From positions 2,754,199 through 2,818,198 of the forward strand of contig CM001633.1 of the NCBI GenBank assembly GCA_000309945.1: a stretch of 64,000 bases of DNA, read 5' to 3'. Positions within the stretch are counted from its first letter, which is position 1; every line of letters starts with the position of its first letter. The position numbers and the translations under genes are program-made. The notes beneath the pieces were generated by a model. That model ran no database searches. It was given only the letters and a program-made list of their open reading frames with translations, and had not been told where the DNA came from. Shown in pieces: positions 28,284-36,033 of the stretch. The DNA comes from Leptolyngbyaceae cyanobacterium JSC-12 (lineage in GTDB: Bacteria > Cyanobacteriota > Cyanobacteriia > Leptolyngbyales > Leptolyngbyaceae).

Positions 28284-30350
28284 TCAGGATTCTACTAACC
28301 CCCATTGATCCAGTAGAAACGCATACTCAAAAGCAATTTCCTTCAGGCTTTCGTACCGTCCAGATGCCCCCCCATGGCCTGCACCCATGTTGGTTTTTAG
28401 CAGCAGGATGTTAGTATCAGTCTTCAGCGATCGCAGTTTGGCTGTCCACTTGGCAGGCTCCCAATATGCTACACGAGCATCGTTTAAGCCTGCCGTAATC
28501 AGCAAATTGGGATAGGCTTTTGCTTCCACATTGTCGTAGGGCGAGTAGGATTTCATGTAGTCGTAGTAGAGCTTGTCATTCGGGTCACCCCATTCTTCCC
28601 GTTCCATCATGGAAAGTGGCAAGTCATCATCCAGAATCGTCGTCACTACATCCACAAAAGGCACATCTGCCACAACAGCATGAAACAGGTCGGGACGCAA
28701 GTTAATCACAGATCCCATCAATAATCCACCCGCACTACCACCAGAAATCGCTAACCGTTGCGGAGAAGTCCACCCTTGCTCAATCAAATACTCAGCACAG
28801 GTAATAAAGTCGGTGAAAGTATTTTTCTTTTTCAGAAACTTTCCATCTTCATACCAGCGTCGTCCCATTTCGGAGCCGCCCCGAATATGGGCGATCGCAA
28901 CAACCACACCTCGATTGAGCAGTGACAGACGACTGGATGAAAAGCCAGGATCGTAACTGCAACCGTAGGAACCATAGCCCGTTAGCAGTAGGGGGTTGTC
29001 GCCCGTTCGTTGAATCCCTTTTTTGTAAACAATCGAAATGGGAACTGGAGCGCCATCAACGGCAGTTGCGATTAAGCGATCGCTGGCATATTGGCTGCGA
29101 TCGTACCCGCCCAGCACAGGCGTTTCTTTCTTCAATTCCCGTTCTTGAGTATCCATGTTGTAGTCAAACACTGACCAGGGAGTTACCAGAGAGGTGTAAT
29201 TGAACCGCAAGATGCTGGTATTGAACTCCGGATTAGTTCCTTCATCCACGTTGTAGGTGGGGTCAGGAAAGGAAATATAGTGGCTGTCACCTGTGGACAG
29301 TTGACGAATTTGCAGCGTGGGCAATCCAGCTTTGCGCTCATGAATCACCAGATGGTTGGCAAAGGCACTCACCCCTTCCAGCAATACATCTTCCCGATGA
29401 GGAATCACCAGTTCCCAGTTGTCTTTAGTAGGGGCTGCGACTGGAGCCTGCATCAACTTGAAGTTGAGTGCCCCTTCGTTGGTGGTGATGTAGAAGCGAT
29501 CGCTATGGTGCTCTACGTCGTATTCCACCCCTTGCGATCGAGGTTGCACCACCTGAAACCCACCCATCGGTTGGTCAGCATCCAGAAAGTGAACTTCAGA
29601 GGTGATTTTGCTATTCAAACTTAACAAGATGTAAGCCTGACTGCGAGTTTTGCCAATCCCCAAATAAAAGAACTCATCTGTTTCGTGATAGAGCAATACA
29701 TCCTCTACAGTCGAGCTTCCCAAGGAATGCCGCCACAGTTTGTAAGGACGATTAGTATCATCCAACTGGGCATAAAACACCGTCTGGTTATCATTACCCC
29801 AGGCAACACTTGCCGTATCCAAAATTTCTTCTGGGAAATGCTCGCGGGTCTCCAGGTTTAAAAACCGCAAGGTGTAGCGTTCGGCTCCTGTCGTATCAAT
29901 CGAATAGGCAAGCACCTGATGATTTGGACTAACTGCCAGCACCCCCAATTCCAGAAAATCGTGCCCTTCCGCCAACTCATTTTGATCTAGCAAAATTTCT
30001 TCTGGAGATTCCAGGCTACCTCGCTTACGACAGTAGATAGGATAAGCTTTGCCTGTTTCAGTGCGAGAATAGTAGTAAAAATCACCTTTGCGATACGGAA
30101 CAGACAAATCAGTTTCTTGAATCCGCCCCAACATCTCATTGTAGAGAGCCGTTTGCAGGGATTCAGTATGGGACATCATTGCCTTGGTATAGGCGTTTTC
30201 GGCTTCCAGGTAGGCAAGCACCGCGGGATTGGCACGATCGCGCAGCCAGTAATAGTCGTCCACTCGTTGGTCACCATGAGCAGACAAAATTTCAGGTCGC
30301 TTCGGAGCGATCGGGGGCAAATTAGACGAAGTCTCAGGATTCAAATTCAT
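28284..30350 (-). CDS. ptrB: Oligopeptidase B (S9A serine peptidase)
   Basis: This 688-residue cytosolic peptidase cleaves peptides after Arg or Lys. The N-terminal half is the seven-bladed propeller that gates substrate size, beginning RPEILSAHGDQRVDDYYWLRD. The C-terminal alpha/beta-hydrolase domain has the nucleophile serine in ISGGSAGGLLMG, the aspartate in TAGLNDARVAYWEP and the histidine in MGAGHGGASGRY. The RGGSEMGRRWYEDGK segment and the acidic residues before it fit the basic-residue specificity. Length is usual for the family. It is divergent from the aldolase gene across 273 bases. Confidence 0.95.
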   Translation of the reverse strand: MNLNPETSSNLPPIAPKRPEILSAHGDQRVDDYYWLRDRANPAVLAYLEAENAYTKAMMSHTESLQTALYNEMLGRIQETDLSVPYRKGDFYYYSRTETGKAYPIYCRKRGSLESPEEILLDQNELAEGHDFLELGVLAVSPNHQVLAYSIDTTGAERYTLRFLNLETREHFPEEILDTASVAWGNDNQTVFYAQLDDTNRPYKLWRHSLGSSTVEDVLLYHETDEFFYLGIGKTRSQAYILLSLNSKITSEVHFLDADQPMGGFQVVQPRSQGVEYDVEHHSDRFYITTNEGALNFKLMQAPVAAPTKDNWELVIPHREDVLLEGVSAFANHLVIHERKAGLPTLQIRQLSTGDSHYISFPDPTYNVDEGTNPEFNTSILRFNYTSLVTPWSVFDYNMDTQERELKKETPVLGGYDRSQYASDRLIATAVDGAPVPISIVYKKGIQRTGDNPLLLTGYGSYGCSYDPGFSSSRLSLLNRGVVVAIAHIRGGSEMGRRWYEDGKFLKKKNTFTDFITCAEYLIEQGWTSPQRLAISGGSAGGLLMGSVINLRPDLFHAVVADVPFVDVVTTILDDDLPLSMMEREEWGDPNDKLYYDYMKSYSPYDNVEAKAYPNLLITAGLNDARVAYWEPAKWTAKLRSLKTDTNILLLKTNMGAGHGGASGRYESLKEIAFEYAFLLDQWGLVES

Positions 30351-30556
30351 TCGTGCAAATAGACGTGACAGTGGGGTAAAAAGAATTTATCAGATGGCTT
30401 CATGCTTATCATTGCATTGCTTGCTACCAGTCATCATTGCTAATAGTCATCAACAACTACTGGTACTCAATTCAAATCATAAGAAAATTAAATAGTAATT
30501 TTTGCCTAAGCTAGTAGGTTCAGCCTCTCTTCCTACCTTACAGGATGTAGAAAGTG

Positions 30557-30575
30557 TCTTAAGATTGTCCTAAGA
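30557..30575. promoter_or_regulatory. Possible dyad upstream of the aldolase gene
   Basis: TCTTAAGATTGTCCTAAGA has five-base arms TCTTA/TAAGA with partial inner symmetry. It lies 48 bases before the aldolase start, in the range for an operator or leader hairpin. The evidence is weak. Confidence 0.25.
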
Positions 30576-30623
30576 ATCAAGTTTGCATAAGACTGAATCA
30601 TCAATTATCCAGGAGGACTCTTT

Positions 30624-31703
30624 ATGGCGCTCGTACCTATGCGGCTGCTGTTAGATCACGCGGCAGAGAACGGTTACGGCATCCCTGCATTCAACGTCAA
30701 CAACATGGAGCAAATCCAGGCAATTATGCAGGCTGCCCATGAAACCGATAGCCCAGTGATTTTGCAAGCATCTCGTGGTGCTCGCAAATACGCAGGAGAG
30801 AACTTCCTCCGTCACCTGATCCTGGCTGCGGTGGAAACCTATCCTCACATTCCCATCGTAATGCACCAGGATCATGGTAACGAGCCTGCAACCTGCTACT
30901 CTGCTATCAAAAATGGCTTCACCAGCGTGATGATGGACGGGTCTTTGGAAGCAGACGCAAAAACTCCTGCCAGCTACGAATACAACGTTGCGGTAACCAG
31001 CGAAGTTGTAAAAGTTGCTCACGCGATTGGTGCTTCCGTAGAAGGTGAACTGGGTTGCCTGGGTTCCCTGGAAACCGGAAAAGGTGAAGCGGAAGATGGA
31101 CATGGCTTTGAAGGCGAATTGGATCATTCCATGTTGCTAACTGACCCCGATGAAGCGGTTGACTTTGTAGAACGGACTCAAGTAGATGCGCTGGCAGTGG
31201 CGATCGGCACCAGCCACGGTGCTTACAAGTTCACCCGCAAACCAACAGGTGAAATTCTGGCAATCAGCCGCATTGAAGAAATCCACAAGCGCCTGCCCAA
31301 CACTCACCTGGTTATGCACGGCTCCTCTTCCGTTCCCGAAGACCTGATTGCCCTAATCAACCAGTATGGTGGTGCTATCCCTGAAACCTACGGGGTGCCC
31401 GTGGAAGAGATTCAAAAAGGGATCAAGAGCGGCGTTCGCAAAGTTAACATCGATACCGACAACCGCCTGGCAATCACTGCTGCGGTGCGTGAAGCGCTGG
31501 CTGCAAATCCAAAGGAATTTGACCCCCGTCACTTCCTCAAGCCTTCTATCAAGTACATGCAAAAAGTTTGTGCTGATCGCTATCAGCAATTCTGGACTGC
31601 TGGGAATGCTAGCAAGATTAAGCAAGTCTCGCTGGAAGAGTATGCAGCCAAGTACGCCAAGGGTGAACTGACTCAGGTCGCGAAAAAAGCAGTGACTGTT
31701 TAA
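30624..31703 (+). CDS. cbbA: Class II fructose-bisphosphate aldolase
   Basis: This 359-residue enzyme acts in glycolysis and the Calvin cycle; the cyanobacterial class II form can also handle sedoheptulose bisphosphate. Metal and substrate motifs are clear: [48 protein letters not shown] and NIDTDNRLA. The C-terminal stretch with [15 protein letters not shown] fits the cyanobacterial CbbA type. A very strong ribosome site, AGGAGGA, sits 5 bases before the ATG, consistent with high expression. A terminator follows at 31850-31882. Confidence 0.97.
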   Translation: MALVPMRLLLDHAAENGYGIPAFNVNNMEQIQAIMQAAHETDSPVILQASRGARKYAGENFLRHLILAAVETYPHIPIVMHQDHGNEPATCYSAIKNGFTSVMMDGSLEADAKTPASYEYNVAVTSEVVKVAHAIGASVEGELGCLGSLETGKGEAEDGHGFEGELDHSMLLTDPDEAVDFVERTQVDALAVAIGTSHGAYKFTRKPTGEILAISRIEEIHKRLPNTHLVMHGSSSVPEDLIALINQYGGAIPETYGVPVEEIQKGIKSGVRKVNIDTDNRLAITAAVREALAANPKEFDPRHFLKPSIKYMQKVCADRYQQFWTAGNASKIKQVSLEEYAAKYAKGELTQVAKKAVTV

Positions 31704-31849
31704 GCGAGTCCTGGTAAACCCGTGTCTCACAACCCGTCTTTTATAGATAGAAAGCTTAGGGCAATGATAATAGCTGAGATGCTGATTCTGCTTAAGCTTT
31801 CTGACATGCCTCTACAACGAGGCAAGTGGCAATTAGTTTAACTTGAGTC

Positions 31850-31882
31850 GCCGGGTAGTCAATCACTATCCGGCTTCTTTCT
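31850..31882 (+). terminator. Rho-independent terminator of the aldolase gene
   Basis: GCCGGGTAGT and ACTATCCGGC form a ten-pair stem (one G-U) around CAATC, followed by the T-rich TTCTTTCTT. It lies 147 bases after the aldolase stop and 51 bases before IS copy 2. Confidence 0.8.
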
Positions 31883-31933
31883 TAGCTTTCTATCCTGATT
31901 GACTGACACACCCAAGCCGCCCTCACCTAAACC

Positions 31934-33389
31934 CACAACTTGGCAAGTTACCGAAGTAGAAAAAACGATCGCCAATCAACTGGGGAGGAGAGCTTGTAAA
32001 ATCTGTTCATTTGTATGTCCGTGAGAACATCGCGTCACAATGAATTGCAGCAAATCATCAAAGGCTTGACGAGTGAGGGTATAGAGCTTCTGTCCCACCG
32101 TTTGCTTGCCTTGAGCAAACTCAAATCGTTCAGATTGTGCGCCAGAACAGGCAGTCCGTTGCAGAATCGACTGCGCCACGCAACTAAGACGGAAGTGACG
32201 GTTGACCGCTTCCTCGTTCCGCACCTGAGCCGACTCTAGCCCGGTGTGCTGTTTGCTCACCTCATGAAAGACCTCGCAGGACCATCGATAACTCCAAGTC
32301 TGCATGACTCGCCCACTTTCCCAATGCAACGCATCGGTGAGCAGGAAGCGAGGTGGGTCTTGTAAATCTGCTTGCTCGTGGACGATGACCAATCGCTTGC
32401 GTCCAAACTTCTTGAGGCGCACGACTTTGGTAAATGCCCAAATCGGTTTCGTTTCGCCGTTGCGGCAAGTGACTTGAATCGGGCGAAAGCTCTCTGGGTG
32501 ATGGATTCTGAGTTCTAAACCAATCGCATCTACCCGTTGCCATTGGTCATTCCACAAGATGTTGCGAGAACTTTCAACTTCACTCACCCAGTGTTTTCCT
32601 GCGGACTCAATCATGGTGGTTAACTCAACAGTCAACACCCCATTGTCAAACGCATAATCGGCGGTGGGAAATTGTCCTTCCGCTTCCACTTGGCGCACAA
32701 TCTCGACGGCAATCTCGGTGCGTTTGCGATACTCCAATCGATTCTTGTGATAATGCAACATCTCAATCAGTCGTTCTCGCACTTGGTCTAAATCGTCATA
32801 GTGGGATTTTGCCGTCACCTTCAGATACTCCCGTTCTGCCACTGAAAAATCTGGAAACTGCACCACCACGTCAATCCCATCAATTAGGTGGCGGTTCGCA
32901 ATCGTCGCCGTCACCACCGTTTGAAAGCAACTCATCCGATGTTCCACATAATCATAGGATCGCTTCACCCCAAAGATCTGCTTGCCCCAATCGTGATGGC
33001 TGAGCGTCCAATCCAGACTGATGACTTCTCGCCCTCGCCCCTGATGCTCTTTGGCTATCACAGCACGATGATGGGACATTAACTCTGAACTCCTCCAGCC
33101 CGCCTCAAACACCGCTGCGTGCATCGCTCTTCGTCCGCCGACCTCCCCACCTGCTACCCATTGTCCGGCAATCCCTTGCAAGGTTTTGTTCTCACTCAAC
33201 AGCAATCCGGTCACATAGCGACTCACCTGCTCAAAGCCTGCGCCTCGGCAGAACAGGTCTCGATATTTCCCAAACTCTTGAGCAATCGTCGATGGCACAG
33301 CGACAAAGGGCAGCATGATACGGCTACGGCTAACGTCTCCTACATTTTCTGCTTATCTTTTTCCTTTCTGGGTAACTTGCCAAGTCGTG
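31934..33389 (-). mobile_element. Insertion sequence copy 2 (IS4/IS701-like), 1456 bp, intact
   Basis: The termini are the same CAC(A/G)ACTTGGCAAGTTACC inverted repeats as copy 1, with the element in opposite orientation. It encodes one full-length transposase. It is one base shorter than copy 1, which matches the single extra G there; all translated sequence is otherwise the same, so the two copies parted recently. It sits between the aldolase terminator and a glycosyltransferase gene and interrupts no evident reading frame. Confidence 0.93.
31976..33316 (-). CDS. DDE transposase of IS copy 2
   Basis: This 446-residue transposase has the IS4-superfamily catalytic set: first aspartate in ISLDWTLSHH, second in YAFDNGVLTVEL, and the glutamate in YRWSCEVFHEVSK, which fits Y-(x)-R-(3)-E-(6)-K apart from the Y-R spacing. 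The segment GVKRSYDYVEHRM is frequent in cyanobacterial transposases of this group. The frame is unbroken, so this copy could mobilise itself and, in trans, copy 1. Confidence 0.93.
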   Translation of the reverse strand: MLPFVAVPSTIAQEFGKYRDLFCRGAGFEQVSRYVTGLLLSENKTLQGIAGQWVAGGEVGGRRAMHAAVFEAGWRSSELMSHHRAVIAKEHQGRGREVISLDWTLSHHDWGKQIFGVKRSYDYVEHRMSCFQTVVTATIANRHLIDGIDVVVQFPDFSVAEREYLKVTAKSHYDDLDQVRERLIEMLHYHKNRLEYRKRTEIAVEIVRQVEAEGQFPTADYAFDNGVLTVELTTMIESAGKHWVSEVESSRNILWNDQWQRVDAIGLELRIHHPESFRPIQVTCRNGETKPIWAFTKVVRLKKFGRKRLVIVHEQADLQDPPRFLLTDALHWESGRVMQTWSYRWSCEVFHEVSKQHTGLESAQVRNEEAVNRHFRLSCVAQSILQRTACSGAQSERFEFAQGKQTVGQKLYTLTRQAFDDLLQFIVTRCSHGHTNEQILQALLPS

Positions 33390-33534
33390 TAAACCCCTCT
33401 ACCAGAGCGGGCGAGGAGCTTTTGAGCCAAGGTTGGGGTTTGAAGTCCCTTCTCCCCTAGTGCTTAGGATACAAGGGATGAGGGGAAAAGATTTGTCAGT
33501 CAACCAGGCGATCGCTACCCAAACATGGGGGGAG

Positions 33535-34473
33535 TCAAATCAGTTGGTTGGCTTCTTTGTAAGCAGCATAAACACCCTGTACGTTATACCAGTTGAGAAA
33601 GATGCGGGCAAGTTCAAGGGCAAGTTGGGGTTTGCCACGATCAATGAGCCATTGCAGCAATGGAGCCATTGTGCGTTCATTCAATAATCCACCGAGAGAA
33701 AGAACCCCCCAGAGGACTCGATGCAGCCAGGTCATCTGGATCATTAGGCGAACTTCAAAGGTGGGATGTTTTTGATAAAACAGGACGCCCATTCTACCGC
33801 GTTGAATTTCGCGATCAATGAGTTTAGGAATCTGATCCAGGGAAAAGGGGGGGTGCCAGTGGTAGCCAACAGCTTCAGGGCATTTAATCAACTTTAAGCC
33901 AAGTTGCTTGAGCCGCACGCCAAGTTCCAGGTCTTCCCACCCATAGAGATGAAAGCGGGTATCAAACAGTCCAGCTTGCTCAAGCCAATGACGCGCGATC
34001 GCGACGTTTCCCGTTGCAAAATATGCCCGTGAATAATCAGTAACCTTAAACGGTTCTGAAGTGGGATCATCAAAATTGGCAGTATTAATCACCCAGCCAT
34101 AGGTAAACAGGCGATCGCTACCCAGCGATCGTTCTCCTTCCCGCAGAGCATCGGCATGGGCTTGCAAAAAGCGATCCGTGACAACCAGATCACTGTCGAT
34201 AAAGATAATCGTATCTCCCCTTGCCTTCTCAACTCCCAGGTTGCGAGCGGCGGCAGGACCCAGGTGATCTTGCTCAAACAGGCGCACGTGAGGATACTGG
34301 GCAGCAGAAGCTTGCAGCCATCTAACAGTCGTATCGGTTGAACCGTCGTCTACCACAACAATTTCATATCCGACGACCTGATTCGGGTCGAAAGCCTGAT
34401 GTTCCAGAGCATTCAAGCATTTTTCCAAAATCGGCTTTCGATTGTAGGTTGGAATGACTACACTAAAAAACAC
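33535..34473 (-). CDS. Family 2 glycosyltransferase
   Basis: This 312-residue GT-A enzyme starts at GTG 34473. It opens FFSVVIPTYNRKPILEKCL, with nucleotide-binding VVVDDGSTD, the D-x-D-like IIFIDSDLVV metal site, and the acceptor-side GWEDLELGVRLKQLG, in which the E-D pair is a likely catalytic base region. There is no membrane helix. Sugar donor and acceptor are unknown. Related proteins act in polysaccharide or glycoprotein synthesis. It stands alone between IS copy 2 and a hydrolase gene. Confidence 0.88.
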   Translation of the reverse strand: MFFSVVIPTYNRKPILEKCLNALEHQAFDPNQVVGYEIVVVDDGSTDTTVRWLQASAAQYPHVRLFEQDHLGPAAARNLGVEKARGDTIIFIDSDLVVTDRFLQAHADALREGERSLGSDRLFTYGWVINTANFDDPTSEPFKVTDYSRAYFATGNVAIARHWLEQAGLFDTRFHLYGWEDLELGVRLKQLGLKLIKCPEAVGYHWHPPFSLDQIPKLIDREIQRGRMGVLFYQKHPTFEVRLMIQMTWLHRVLWGVLSLGGLLNERTMAPLLQWLIDRGKPQLALELARIFLNWYNVQGVYAAYKEANQLI

Positions 34474-34602
34474 AATCTTTCCTCACAAGTCCAACTTCAA
34501 TTCTAAGCCTGGAAATTAACCAGCCAGGTAGTTTGCTCAATCCTGAGCGCTTTTTGTTGGTTATTTTGTTTGATGGATTGACATTACTGATCCACACGGG
34601 GC

Positions 34603-35475
34603 TTAACCCTCAACGATTTCCTGATTTGCTAAAAATTCTCGAATGTACTGATTAACAAGTTCGGGGCGTTCTTGCTGCACCCAATGGCTGCAATTAGGAA
34701 TATATTTGATTTGCAAGTGGCGCACGTATTGCTCGGTGTCGTAGGTCAGTTCTTTACCAAAAGCGCTATCCTCTTCAGCCCAAATCATTAAGGTTGGAAT
34801 GTCTAGCACACTCCACGATCGCTGAATTAAGCCGGATTGAAATAAGTTGCGGTAATAGTTTAACGCCGCCGTCAGCGTTCCCCGCTTAGCAAAGGCGTTT
34901 TTGTAGGCTTCGATGTCTGCATCGGAAAAGGCGTTTTTGTTAACCGCCATGCCACGAAATACCTGCTCTAGTGCTTTGTAATCATCAAACTGAATCAGCA
35001 GTTCCGGCAAAATTGGCAGTTGCAGAAAGAGAATGTAGCTACTGCGAAGCAATTGTTGCAAGGTGCGCAAACCTTGAACAAATTTTGCAGGATGAGGAGT
35101 ATTCAGGATGATGAGCCGTTCTAGCATTTCGGGGTGTGCATAGGCAAACGACCAGGCGATCGCGCCTCCCCAATCATGCCCCACCAGTACACAGCGATCA
35201 TAGCCCAAGCCCTCAATCACACCCTTCACGTCCTGGATGAATTCGTCCATCACATAGGCAGATTGCTCACTGGGTTTGTCGCTGTCGTTGTAGCCGCGTA
35301 AATCTAATGCCACCACTTTGCGATCGCGAGCAAACTCCGGGATTTGCTTGCGCCAGGAATACCAAAACTCTGGAAACCCGTGCAAAAACAGCATTAATGG
35401 ACCTTCCCCCTGGGTAACGTAGTGAAGCTGAATGTCGTTAGTAGACAGGAAGGCGTGAGTCCAGGATTCAAGCAT
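34603..35475 (-). CDS. Alpha/beta hydrolase, epoxide hydrolase-like
   Basis: This protein has 290 residues. The nucleophile is Asp101 in VGHDWGGAIAW rather than serine, which points to epoxide hydrolases or haloalkane dehalogenases. HGFPEFWYSWR supplies the oxyanion hole. The acid is in IWAEEDSAFG and the histidine in CSHWVQQERPE. The cap domain has tyrosines (ALNYYRNL) that could polarise an epoxide ring, so epoxide hydrolase is the better guess. It may act on lipid or plant-type epoxides; the substrate is unknown. Confidence 0.85.
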   Translation of the reverse strand: MLESWTHAFLSTNDIQLHYVTQGEGPLMLFLHGFPEFWYSWRKQIPEFARDRKVVALDLRGYNDSDKPSEQSAYVMDEFIQDVKGVIEGLGYDRCVLVGHDWGGAIAWSFAYAHPEMLERLIILNTPHPAKFVQGLRTLQQLLRSSYILFLQLPILPELLIQFDDYKALEQVFRGMAVNKNAFSDADIEAYKNAFAKRGTLTAALNYYRNLFQSGLIQRSWSVLDIPTLMIWAEEDSAFGKELTYDTEQYVRHLQIKYIPNCSHWVQQERPELVNQYIREFLANQEIVEG

Positions 35476-35533
35476 AAGTCTAACTCCTCCAATCTAGAAC
35501 CTGAAATCTCCAATCTCCAATCCTTCTGCTAAT

Positions 35534-35959
35534 TCACTGATACGCCCTAGTGGGAATTCGCTGGGTAACCCAGGTTAGTTCCCCACTTTCGGTAGTTTTT
35601 GGAAAGGCAACACGCCAGGTTTTACCCTCTTTTTGCCGTTGCAGATAAACCTCGAATGGCACATCTTGCTGGGTAACTGAGCGTTTGGGTAATTGAACTG
35701 TCAAGTCGCAAGTGCCCACAATGTGAAATGACGGCAATTCCTTGATTTGCAAGGGAGTCTGTTGAGCAATGCGAACTCGATTAACCAGAATCCCGGTGCT
35801 TTGATCTTCTAACCGGAGTTGCTGGCTAAGTTCTTGCCGGGTTTGAGTGAGTTGTAGCGCGATCGCCTGCTCTACTAACTCTTTTCCAGGTTGTAACCCA
35901 ATGGCTCCACAGGCTGTTAACAAAACTGCCAGCGCGATCGCCCAAATCACTCTTATCAT
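35534..35959 (-). CDS. Small lipoprotein of unknown function
   Basis: This 141-residue protein has a short signal (MIRVIWAIALAVLLTACGA) with a clear lipobox, so it should be attached to a membrane on its outer face. The mature part carries a helix rich in Gln and Leu, then four or five beta strands (SFHIVGTCDLTVQL, PFEVYLQRQKEGKTWRVAFP). I do not recognise a named family. It lies 58 bases after the next hydrolase in the same orientation, but linkage is unclear. Confidence 0.7.
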   Translation of the reverse strand: MIRVIWAIALAVLLTACGAIGLQPGKELVEQAIALQLTQTRQELSQQLRLEDQSTGILVNRVRIAQQTPLQIKELPSFHIVGTCDLTVQLPKRSVTQQDVPFEVYLQRQKEGKTWRVAFPKTTESGELTWVTQRIPTRAYQ

Positions 35960-36033
35960 TCACATAACCAACTCAAATACAACTCAAATATCCGAAACAA
36001 TTATGGAGGAATAGGCTGAAGAGATAAAGAGGA

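Larger units (their letters stand above)
31928..33395. repeat. 6-bp target duplication around IS copy 2
   Basis: TAAACC stands directly left of the IS (31928-31933) and again directly right of it (33390-33395). This is the expected footprint of one simple insertion. Copy 1 has no such pair. Confidence 0.75.

Noticed and set aside
254-33389. Fixed inversion between the two IS copies
   Set aside because: Copy 2 still has matching TAAACC on both sides, which an inversion through it would have separated.
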